A stretch of DNA of 64,000 nucleotides from NCBI GenBank assembly GCA_022842725.1, contig JALHOZ010000004.1, positions 124,001 through 188,000 of the forward strand, in the 5' to 3' direction. Below the pieces are notes generated by a model. That model had not been told where the DNA came from. It was given only the letters and a program-made list of their open reading frames with translations, and made no database searches. A program made the position numbers and the translations under genes. This stretch comes from Saprospiraceae bacterium. Lineage in GTDB: Bacteria > Bacteroidota > Bacteroidia > Chitinophagales > Saprospiraceae. Positions 18,583-25,800 of this stretch are shown one piece after another (positions within the stretch are counted from its first letter, which is position 1; each line of letters begins with the position of its first letter).

Positions 18583-20222
18583 ATTTTGGTCATTTGCAAT
18601 TTAATATCCTTTGCCAATTTTTTATCAACAAAAGAATTCAATCGGTTTAAAAAAAAATTTGTCACAGGGTATTTTTGATAACAACTGAATTGATAATCAA
18701 GTAAAGCATCCCGCATTTCCGGTTTGTAATGATCAATATGCGTATAAAAAATGGTGCCGTCAAGAGATATTTTGTTTTCAATTAAAAAAGCATTCATTCT
18801 TCTTACATGATTGCCTACCTCACTACAGCACATAGAGTTATGCTTCCAATAAGGAGCCATAGTCAGGGGGTTTTCCATTTTCCAAAGTCCATATTTTTCT
18901 TTATTTTTTTGATAAAGAATAGGGACACCTTCTACCCGGACACTAAAAGTCGCTAAAAAATGGAAATCAGGTTTAGCATGTTGTAAAAAGGTTAAGGTTT
19001 GTTGAATGGTTTCCTCTGTATCCGTAGGAAATCCGACGATGATCGAAACAACTGTTGTGATTCCGGCCAGTCTGCAGTTTTGAATGGCTTTAAAATTAGC
19101 TTCAACCGTACAGTTTTTATTCATGGCGTCCAGGACATTCTGAGAGCCGGATTCTATGCCTATTTGAAACTGTCTTGCTCCGGCAAGGTACATTAACTGT
19201 ACCAAATCCGGATTTTCGAGGTCATCAGCACGGGCATAACAGGTCCACTGAATGTCGATTTTTTCTTCAATCAGAATGTGACATAATTCTTCAATTCTTG
19301 ACTTTGGCATAGTGAAGAGTGAATCCAGACAAACAATATGATTTACACCTTCCGCTTTATATTCTGCCCAGTCATCGGCAATTTTACGGGCACTCTTGGT
19401 TCTGAAAACTTTGTCATTAAAAAGGAAAGGATAATTGCAAAAACTGCACCTGTAAGGGCATCCACGAACGCTTTCATATGAAATTTTCCTATATGTTTTA
19501 TCAGGCGAATGATTTTTCCAGTCAGGCTTTGAAATAAAGTCCAGAGATTTGTTTTTAGGAAGTGTACTGAATAAAAATTTAGTTTGATATTTTGATTCCG
19601 ACAATCTGCCTTCACCGGCGTCCAGAATTGTAAAATCGCTTTTCGCCCAGTCACACAAGATGGGAACAAGAAATTCGCCATAACCTATCGCCAGAATATC
19701 AACTCTTGGATCGCCTTCCCAGTATTTATACAAACTTCCGGCCAGGGCACCTCCCACAACAATTCGTTTATTATAGGTTTGCAGAATATTCAGAATCGTA
19801 TTGAGCTCCGAAAGATCGTGTAATAAAGTAGTGGATAAAAAAATAACGGCAGAACGCAAAAGTTTTTCTTTATTTTCATCACTGATCTGAAAAATTTCAT
19901 CACAAGTCAAAACTGAACAACAGAGGCCTTGTTTGGTAACTTCATCTTTTAAAACTACTTCTGTGAGGTCAGGAGGAAATTCGGGTTTACCGGAAATAAA
20001 CTCCCTGACAAGGCCCTTTTTATTTTGGCGTCTGTGATAAATGATTGGTTCTGCACTGACCAGTTTTATTTTTATTTCCAACCATTGGTGACGACTTTCT
20101 TTCAATTGTCTAAGTTGTTTTTTAGCTGCCTTCCACATGGATTTTTCAGTAACATTGAGCAAACCACCTGTTATGATACAGACTTCAGGTGCCTGAAATT
20201 TAGTATGTGAATTTGTATTCAT
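18579..20222 (-). CDS. B12-binding domain radical SAM enzyme
   Basis: 547 residues. The N-terminal third (about 90-190) matches the cobalamin-binding Rossmann-like domain seen in class B radical SAM proteins (KRIVVGGALAGS, then ILAIGYGE). The radical SAM core follows with Cys255-x3-Cys259-x2-Cys262 (GCPYRCSFCNYPF), the typical FLNDxxF-like equivalent HIVCLDSLFTM, and QFQIGIESGSQNVLDAMNK, a standard AdoMet-contact motif. Such enzymes methylate or rearrange unactivated carbons in lipids, chlorophylls and antibiotics. No B12 biosynthesis gene is nearby. It begins one base after the Rieske stop and its TGA overlaps the next ATG, so it is made in step with its neighbours. Reaction unknown. Confidence 0.85.
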   Translation of the reverse strand: MNTNSHTKFQAPEVCIITGGLLNVTEKSMWKAAKKQLRQLKESRHQWLEIKIKLVSAEPIIYHRRQNKKGLVREFISGKPEFPPDLTEVVLKDEVTKQGLCCSVLTCDEIFQISDENKEKLLRSAVIFLSTTLLHDLSELNTILNILQTYNKRIVVGGALAGSLYKYWEGDPRVDILAIGYGEFLVPILCDWAKSDFTILDAGEGRLSESKYQTKFLFSTLPKNKSLDFISKPDWKNHSPDKTYRKISYESVRGCPYRCSFCNYPFLFNDKVFRTKSARKIADDWAEYKAEGVNHIVCLDSLFTMPKSRIEELCHILIEEKIDIQWTCYARADDLENPDLVQLMYLAGARQFQIGIESGSQNVLDAMNKNCTVEANFKAIQNCRLAGITTVVSIIVGFPTDTEETIQQTLTFLQHAKPDFHFLATFSVRVEGVPILYQKNKEKYGLWKMENPLTMAPYWKHNSMCCSEVGNHVRRMNAFLIENKISLDGTIFYTHIDHYKPEMRDALLDYQFSCYQKYPVTNFFLNRLNSFVDKKLAKDIKLQMTKI

Positions 20223-20223
20223 A

Positions 20224-21267
20224 TCAAACCCAAAATTCTATGTCTTTCGTAATGGGTTTAGGATTTTCTTCCTGGGATGCAGCTGCCTTTCTTAATGATT
20301 CTATATAAAGATGCATAGTGTCACATTGTGTGGATCTGTAATCTGATTGCCCAAATGATTTCATATTTTCACCATGCAGCCTCATAATCCAAACGTCCTG
20401 CATGATGACCTTTTTCGTGTACCAATGTAATCCAAATTTAGCAACAGGAGTCAACCAGCCGAACTTATAGGAAATCAAGGTATAAACCATTGTGCTGAAT
20501 GGTTTGACAGGAGTACAGGTACTTGTAATGATGAAGCCACGTTCTTCTTCGCCAAATATATAATCAACCCTTGTATTATTCGGCATGTAAAATTTGTCCG
20601 TATGTTTCATGGGCAGGTTTTTCGGATTGACAAGCCACCCATTGAACCCGATAGAGTCATTACTCTGATCATAAGTTACCAGAACGCTATCATCAGTACG
20701 CTCTACCTTCGCAGTGATTCTGATTTGTTTACGGTCTCTGAACCATCCTTTATGAACAAAAATTGTATGGGGCACGTCCATAAAATTCTCAACAAGATCC
20801 GTGACGCCATTTTCAAAATGAGTAACCATAAAATAATGATTCCATCCTTTTTCTGCCATCGTAGGCATAGGAAAAGGCTTTTTGTTAATTTCATTTTCTT
20901 TCCCCATCCAAACCCAAACCAATCCTTTTTCTTCTGTGACAGGGTATGATTTGACTTTTTTGTTGGGAATCCTTTCTGAATGCGGGCCTTCTGAGGGTAT
21001 CATTGTACATTGACCTGTTTCGTCATAAGTCCATCCATGATAAGGGCAGACGACACAATTATTTACAATTTTTCCTTCACTCAATGGCACATTCCGATGA
21101 TTACATTTGTCCAAAAGAACGGCTATACAACCATCATCTTTCCGCCAGATTATCAGTGGTATCTCAAAAATTTCTATTCGATGAGGCGTACCTTTTTTAA
21201 ATGATGATGATAAGCCTGCCGCGTACCAACCATTCACTAAGTCACCTGATTCAGCATACATTTTCAT
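20224..21267 (-). CDS. Rieske non-heme iron oxygenase
   Basis: 347 residues. The Rieske [2Fe-2S] cluster ligands are Cys55-x-His57 (CNHRNVPL) and Cys74-x2-His77 (CPYHGW). The mononuclear iron site follows in ENFMDVPHTIFVH with Asp164-x2-His167-x4-His172, the expected spacing. This is the oxygenase component type of pheophorbide a oxygenase, vanillate demethylase and related hydroxylases. Such enzymes need electrons from a reductase or ferredoxin, and none is encoded in the operon. Located 60 bases after the desaturase, the only sizeable gap in the operon, and one base before the radical SAM gene. It probably hydroxylates or oxidatively modifies the pathway intermediate. Confidence 0.9.
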   Translation of the reverse strand: MKMYAESGDLVNGWYAAGLSSSFKKGTPHRIEIFEIPLIIWRKDDGCIAVLLDKCNHRNVPLSEGKIVNNCVVCPYHGWTYDETGQCTMIPSEGPHSERIPNKKVKSYPVTEEKGLVWVWMGKENEINKKPFPMPTMAEKGWNHYFMVTHFENGVTDLVENFMDVPHTIFVHKGWFRDRKQIRITAKVERTDDSVLVTYDQSNDSIGFNGWLVNPKNLPMKHTDKFYMPNNTRVDYIFGEEERGFIITSTCTPVKPFSTMVYTLISYKFGWLTPVAKFGLHWYTKKVIMQDVWIMRLHGENMKSFGQSDYRSTQCDTMHLYIESLRKAAASQEENPKPITKDIEFWV

Positions 21268-21327
21268 AAGTTTGTTTATTATATATGAATGTCAGATAAT
21301 TGTAAGTCATGAATCTAATTTTCAAAT

Positions 21328-22041
21328 TCATTTTGTATCTTTGGAAAGCAATGACCAATGCAATGAAGGGTAATCATGATGTCTGTTGTGATAACCTACA
21401 TTGAAAAACAAAAAATTGAACCATTTCCAATATATGTCATTACTATTTCTGTCTTTTGTATCAAAGTGCTGCAAATAATTTACTAAAGCAAGGACAAACT
21501 GTAAAGCCATTGCCGGTAAGATAATAACGATCAAAACAGCCTTAAAACTTATCAAACCAAGCAGAATTACAGTGATGATCAACATTATGTTTTCCAGTAA
21601 ATTATATTTAAAAATACGACGATTCTTATTTTTTGAAAGCCATTCGGATTTTTTAATAACCGTTAAATACGGGGCTGTTAAAACATATAAAATACAACCG
21701 ACAAGGTTACCTCTTTTCTCAAATCTTTTTGTGGAAACCCAATCAATATTTTCGTCATTTACCGCATCGTGATGATTTATGTTATGCACTATTTTAACAG
21801 AACTGGTTGAAGTAACTGGAAGAACATTGAGCCAATTATCCATGATATAATTCAAAGGAGCTGCCCTGAATATGGTCAGGTGACAATGATTGTGCTTTAT
21901 CAACATGGTGAACATACTACCTGTTAGTGAAATGAAAAAAGCTGCAAATACTAATGAATCAACATGTACAAAAATAAATATTTTTCCGACACTTATCAGG
22001 AAAAGACACAAAAGAGAATAAAAATCGATTAAATACCTCAT
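21328..22041 (-). CDS. membrane fatty-acid desaturase-like protein
   Basis: 237 residues, several membrane segments, and three histidine boxes: HNHCH (50-54), HNINHHD (86-92) and HNRHHDYPSLHW (218-229). This is the di-iron centre layout of integral-membrane desaturases/hydroxylases. It is shorter than typical acyl desaturases (about 300-380) but keeps all boxes, so probably active. The ATG overlaps the stop of the UnbU-UnbV-like gene in an ATGA. Substrate may be a fatty-acyl lipid or a polyene-like chain. Electron donor not visible in the operon apart from the RnfD-like neighbour. Confidence 0.8.
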   Translation of the reverse strand: MRYLIDFYSLLCLFLISVGKIFIFVHVDSLVFAAFFISLTGSMFTMLIKHNHCHLTIFRAAPLNYIMDNWLNVLPVTSTSSVKIVHNINHHDAVNDENIDWVSTKRFEKRGNLVGCILYVLTAPYLTVIKKSEWLSKNKNRRIFKYNLLENIMLIITVILLGLISFKAVLIVIILPAMALQFVLALVNYLQHFDTKDRNSNDIYWKWFNFLFFNVGYHNRHHDYPSLHWSLLSKDTK

Positions 22042-24788
22042 AACTGCTTAATGTTAAGATAAGAATTAAGACGTACATTTTCTATTACCTGCCTTTTGCC
22101 GTTATGCCAATGAATGATCACTTTTACATCCTCAATCGTCGTATTTTTTCCTAATCCAAACAGCAATCTGTTGTCTGCCATCGCCATAAAACCATTTACC
22201 AACCGTACCTCCCTGATTTGTGATTGTGGTTTTCCATTTTCCAGATATAACAATTCAATTTTTGAACCTACAGCATCCCTGTTGGTTGTCGTTCCGTTCC
22301 CTTCAGGTATTATGCCGAGCCATCGTTTGTCTTCAAGAATATTTTTATATAAAAACGGATCTCCAAACTGATGGGTGACAAGGATATCCAGATCTCCGTC
22401 ATTGTCAAAATCGGCAGTAGCTACGCCCCTTGTATTGGCTTTATGAACAAAACCAACAGCATCACTTGCATCTCTGAAATACCCATTGCCAACATTAAGA
22501 GATATCCGATCCTGTTCGTTCGGATAAATATAACATCCACGGATATCTGCCCATTTATCAGCATAACTATGGACTTCAGGTCCTGTTCGCGCTATCTGAG
22601 CCTGATAGTACCAAAAATCATGAGGTTTTTCCCATTTTTTGTCCCAGATATCGTCAACCATACCATTTGCCTGTATTACATCCGGCCAACCATTCAGATC
22701 AAGGTCACCAATCGCAGCACCCCAGCCAAAACGATTGGCATTAAGCAGGTTGTGTTTTTGAGCCCCTTCACGAAATTTTAATTTTTTCTCATTTTTCGAT
22801 GTGTGATTCAACCATAACAAACTTCCTTCGGCCTGCATTTCGTGGTGAACATTACTTATGTAAATATCTTCTTTTCCATTTCTGTCAAGATCCCCCAGAG
22901 AAGCATTCATTCCTTTGTATGTATCAAGACCTATCTCTCCGTAAAACAGACCTTGCTGCCTGATAAATCGTTTTCCCTGATGATTGAGATACCAATCATC
23001 TCTTCCAAAATCATTGGCTATAAAAAGATCCGTATACCCGTCATCATTCATATCTGAAGTCCCTACAGCCAAAGACCATCGGGTCTCATACAAAAGTGAA
23101 ATATTTTTGTCGACCAAATCAAAAACACTTGTCTTGCCATTATTGAGGAGTAAGTGATTTAAACCTCCGTTATTGGCGTTGTGCCAACTTTCATGCAGGA
23201 AGTGAAACATCCTTCTGTCACCGGTATATTCAGGCTTGGGTAGGTCAAAAATATTTAAAGGTGTTTTATTTTTGTAATCAGGGAGATATTGATGCAATGT
23301 ATTAGTCAAAATCATATCAAGTCTTCCGTCATTATTAAAATCCATACTATTGGCAGCGAGGCAAACTGTGTTGTTTTCACTGAGGTACGGCACATTCACT
23401 TCTTCAAAACCAAGTAGTCCTGTTGGTATAAATTTATTTTCAAACAGATGGGATTTTCCAAACCCGAAACCAACCAAAAGATCTTTGTCACCATCATTAT
23501 CATAGTCTAAAAAATAAGCAAAACCAGGGACGCCGTGTTTTTTTGGATTGCCGATATAAGGTTCGAGGGCATCAATTTTGATTTTTTCAAACTGAAAATT
23601 TCCTTTGTTGATATATAGTTTGCCCTGATCTTCGATGGCTTTAAGTGGTTGAGTAAGAAAAAGGTCCGGAAGTCCGTCATTATTAACATCTCCCACAGCA
23701 GCAGCGTCTCCCACTGATAATATCCATTTGGCTACGTGGGCAAGACGTGTATCCACAGCTTCAATTACACTTCCTTTTTTACCATACAAACCACTGTGGT
23801 CAGGTGGAATAACCGACAGCAACATATTGACTTCGCCCGGATTGAGATCCATTTTCTTTTGGTATCGGAAAGACCAAAAAACAGGAAGAAAAAAGAGGAA
23901 TAATACCGGAAAAGTAGCCCAATTGATCTTCCAGTTGGCATTTGAATCCGTCCACCATTTTTTGGCTAACAGATAAACATATCGAAAGGTAGCAACAGTC
24001 AGACCTGCAAAAAAAAATGTATACAGACTGAATTTTAAATGAAATATTAAATCCAGTAACGCAATACTTACTCCAACAAGAATCTGCTCTCTTTTTGATT
24101 CAGGACTGGTAGCCGGATCGGTAATCATGTAAAACGTAAACAGGTAGAAAGCAGGCGATGTCAAGGCACCGACAAACAGAGTCTCAAAAGGAATGACATG
24201 TTTCATCACCAATGCTCTGATAATGGTCTGCAAAGTAAAAGTGATTAAAAATGCACTTATTAAATAAATTCTGTTGATTTTAAAAACAAAAAACATTAAC
24301 GAGCCCGTGATCACAAAATACATCATCACCCAGGCAGAATTTGCACTTCCGTACCACTGGTATGAAGGGGAAAGGGTTATGTAATCCTGACCGAATAAAA
24401 TACAAAAACAAATGGCAAATAGTGAAGGATTAAAAAAGTGCCTGCCGTTTAATGTAATCAGATATTTGGAAGCAATACATATAAAAGCAGGAAGAAATAA
24501 ATAATGAAAATCGTATGACCAATTTAATAAAATAGCCAGTGAACAACATGAGATCATGGCTGAAAGCGGAAAGATTTTTTTTCCTTTCAATAATCCGTTT
24601 AGCAACACGTCCAGAAATGCGCCGGTAGCAATTAATAAAAAAACCTGATCCGGCTTACGGCTAAAACCCAAAAAAGTCATGCCTGACATCAGGTATAAAA
24701 AAAGCAATCCAAACGCCCTCCACCTCACATCTGAAAACGGTGGAGGTCCGAAACTTCCCTGCCACCTGGATACATTCGTAAAAATCAT
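22038..24788 (-). CDS. UnbU/RnfD-like membrane domain fused to FG-GAP repeats and an ASPIC/UnbV domain
   Basis: 916 residues from the ATG at 24788, chosen because ATG and the upstream TGA form an ATGA overlap (the frame extends 13 codons further). Residues about 15-290 form an RnfD/NqrB-type polytopic membrane domain; the hallmark LTSPAFYLFTFYMITDPATS lies near 215-235, where family members carry covalent FMN on a Thr and TDP. From about 330 there are seven or so DxDxDG calcium-binding FG-GAP repeats (GDVNNDGLPDLFL, MDFNNDGRLDMIL, DFDNDGDLDILV). The final 100 residues are an ASPIC/UnbV domain (NRDAVGSKIELLY, RLLFGLGKN). UnbU and UnbV are separate proteins of the enediyne warhead cassette; here both parts form one chain. 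Likely an inner-membrane redox protein with an outer-face propeller. Confidence 0.8.
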   Translation of the reverse strand: MIFTNVSRWQGSFGPPPFSDVRWRAFGLLFLYLMSGMTFLGFSRKPDQVFLLIATGAFLDVLLNGLLKGKKIFPLSAMISCCSLAILLNWSYDFHYLFLPAFICIASKYLITLNGRHFFNPSLFAICFCILFGQDYITLSPSYQWYGSANSAWVMMYFVITGSLMFFVFKINRIYLISAFLITFTLQTIIRALVMKHVIPFETLFVGALTSPAFYLFTFYMITDPATSPESKREQILVGVSIALLDLIFHLKFSLYTFFFAGLTVATFRYVYLLAKKWWTDSNANWKINWATFPVLFLFFLPVFWSFRYQKKMDLNPGEVNMLLSVIPPDHSGLYGKKGSVIEAVDTRLAHVAKWILSVGDAAAVGDVNNDGLPDLFLTQPLKAIEDQGKLYINKGNFQFEKIKIDALEPYIGNPKKHGVPGFAYFLDYDNDGDKDLLVGFGFGKSHLFENKFIPTGLLGFEEVNVPYLSENNTVCLAANSMDFNNDGRLDMILTNTLHQYLPDYKNKTPLNIFDLPKPEYTGDRRMFHFLHESWHNANNGGLNHLLLNNGKTSVFDLVDKNISLLYETRWSLAVGTSDMNDDGYTDLFIANDFGRDDWYLNHQGKRFIRQQGLFYGEIGLDTYKGMNASLGDLDRNGKEDIYISNVHHEMQAEGSLLWLNHTSKNEKKLKFREGAQKHNLLNANRFGWGAAIGDLDLNGWPDVIQANGMVDDIWDKKWEKPHDFWYYQAQIARTGPEVHSYADKWADIRGCYIYPNEQDRISLNVGNGYFRDASDAVGFVHKANTRGVATADFDNDGDLDILVTHQFGDPFLYKNILEDKRWLGIIPEGNGTTTNRDAVGSKIELLYLENGKPQSQIREVRLVNGFMAMADNRLLFGLGKNTTIEDVKVIIHWHNGKRQVIENVRLNSYLNIKQL

Positions 24789-25384
24789 AGTTTTAAGATT
24801 TGATATAGTAAGACAAAAGTAAGACAAAAAAATCCGATATTGCTAAAAAATGTTATCCTGTTTATATTACGAAATCTGACATCTTCTGCCGAAGCATACC
24901 AAATAGCCTTGTCACCTTTTGTCGCCTGACCCACTATTTTATGAAATTGACAAGCAAAATAGGTGTCTGCCAACAACGCCATGGCTAAAATACCCAAATA
25001 TATCTCATGTATTAAAAAAGCAGAATCAAACCCCATGTGACCGGGACTTATCAATTGGAAGATCACATAAAAAGCTAACAAAATATTAAATGTCATTCCA
25101 TAATATGGTGTCCATTTTTTTATGATGTACATCAGGATAGGTTGAATACAAGCTCGTAGTAACATAGCTATAATACAAGAAATCAAAACATGGGTCAGAA
25201 TAGATTCCGGCAAGTTGAAATAAATCCAAAAAGACATAAAAAAATAAAAAAACAAGGCCCAAAAAAGCCAGATAGTCTTTGTTTTGGATATTTTCCCCCC
25301 AATGACGTTACTTTTGTTTTGATAAAAATGAAAGAGAACTCCGGCAAAACAAAAGACTATGACTGAAAAAAATAATAATTTCAA
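24785..25384 (-). CDS. small polytopic membrane protein, first gene of the operon
   Basis: 199 residues with about five hydrophobic spans and few charged residues; a soluble-looking HKIVGQATKGDKAIWYASAED loop lies before the last span. Not recognised; by position beside an UnbU-UnbV-like gene an UnbL-like role is conceivable but I cannot show it. The only in-frame start is TTG at 25384: the nearby ATG at 25394 is in another frame and a TGA lies at 25391-25393. Its stop overlaps the next ATG (ATGA). The promoter box at 25405-25412 is 20 bases upstream. Confidence 0.65.
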   Translation of the reverse strand: MKLLFFSVIVFCFAGVLFHFYQNKSNVIGGKISKTKTIWLFWALFFYFFMSFWIYFNLPESILTHVLISCIIAMLLRACIQPILMYIIKKWTPYYGMTFNILLAFYVIFQLISPGHMGFDSAFLIHEIYLGILAMALLADTYFACQFHKIVGQATKGDKAIWYASAEDVRFRNINRITFFSNIGFFCLTFVLLYQILKL

Positions 25385-25404
25385 GATTCTTCATTTCGTT
25401 AAAG

Positions 25405-25412
25405 CAAAGATA
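25405..25412 (-). promoter_or_regulatory. candidate promoter of the eight-gene biosynthetic operon
   Basis: TATCTTTG on the minus strand, an exact TAnnTTTG -7 box, 20 bases before the TTG start at 25384. A TTTCG sequence begins 18 bases further upstream and may be a weak -33 element (consensus TTTG). All eight genes downstream are packed with overlaps or gaps of at most 60 bases, so this is probably the main promoter. Confidence 0.55.
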
Positions 25413-25536
25413 AGTAATAATTCTGATTTTCGAAATAGTGAAATCATTAATTTTTTATGGCAATTTGCCCGGACCATGGAATATTTATTAGTTTATTAAG
25501 AAGTCCGGAATTTAATCGTTCAACAGATTGGAGATT

Positions 25537-25602
25537 GGAACTTACATTTTACACCTTTCGGATAAAGAAAAAAGAGGTCGGGTAAAGTTTGTAAAAATGT
25601 AG
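25537..25602 (+). pseudogene. remnant of an LRR/T9SS gene C-terminus
   Basis: Read on the plus strand, these 66 bases encode G-TYILHLSDKEKRGRVKFVKM-stop, matching the last 21 residues of LRR copy 1 with one change (Asp to Glu). About seven bases seem to be missing just before it (TTGG joins directly to AACTTAC, where the intact genes have TTGGACAGCGGTACCTA). No matching LRR body exists upstream. It is in the same orientation as the cluster at 8.3-15.2 kb but lies on the other side of the biosynthetic operon. Confidence 0.8.
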
Positions 25603-25800
25603 ATGATAACATTTTTGATATCTTGCAGAATTTTACGTCAGAAAAATACATTTTTTTTATCAAATGAAAAATTTTATTTAATTTTACATTTCTATTTTTT
25701 ATAACAGAATTGTGTAGGTAATATTATTGTAAAAACAAAACTATTGTATACACAAACTGTACATTTTAACACCTTTTATAATTAATCTAAAATGTATATT

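Larger units (their letters stand above)
25385..25800. other. intergenic region with operon promoter and LRR-gene remnant
   Basis: 416 bases between the minus-strand operon and the ELWxxDGT gene. It contains the operon promoter (25405-25412) and the decayed tail of an LRR/T9SS gene (25537-25602). The rest, especially 25605-25790, is AT-rich with no gene I can support. Confidence 0.6.

Noticed and set aside
21336-21343. TATCTTTG on the plus strand inside the desaturase 3' end
   Set aside because: No plus-strand gene follows, and it lies inside a coding region; likely chance.
15212-25384. An enediyne gene cluster because of the UnbU/UnbV-like protein
   Set aside because: No enediyne PKS, TEBC thioesterase or other warhead genes are present; only the UnbU/UnbV-type module is shared.
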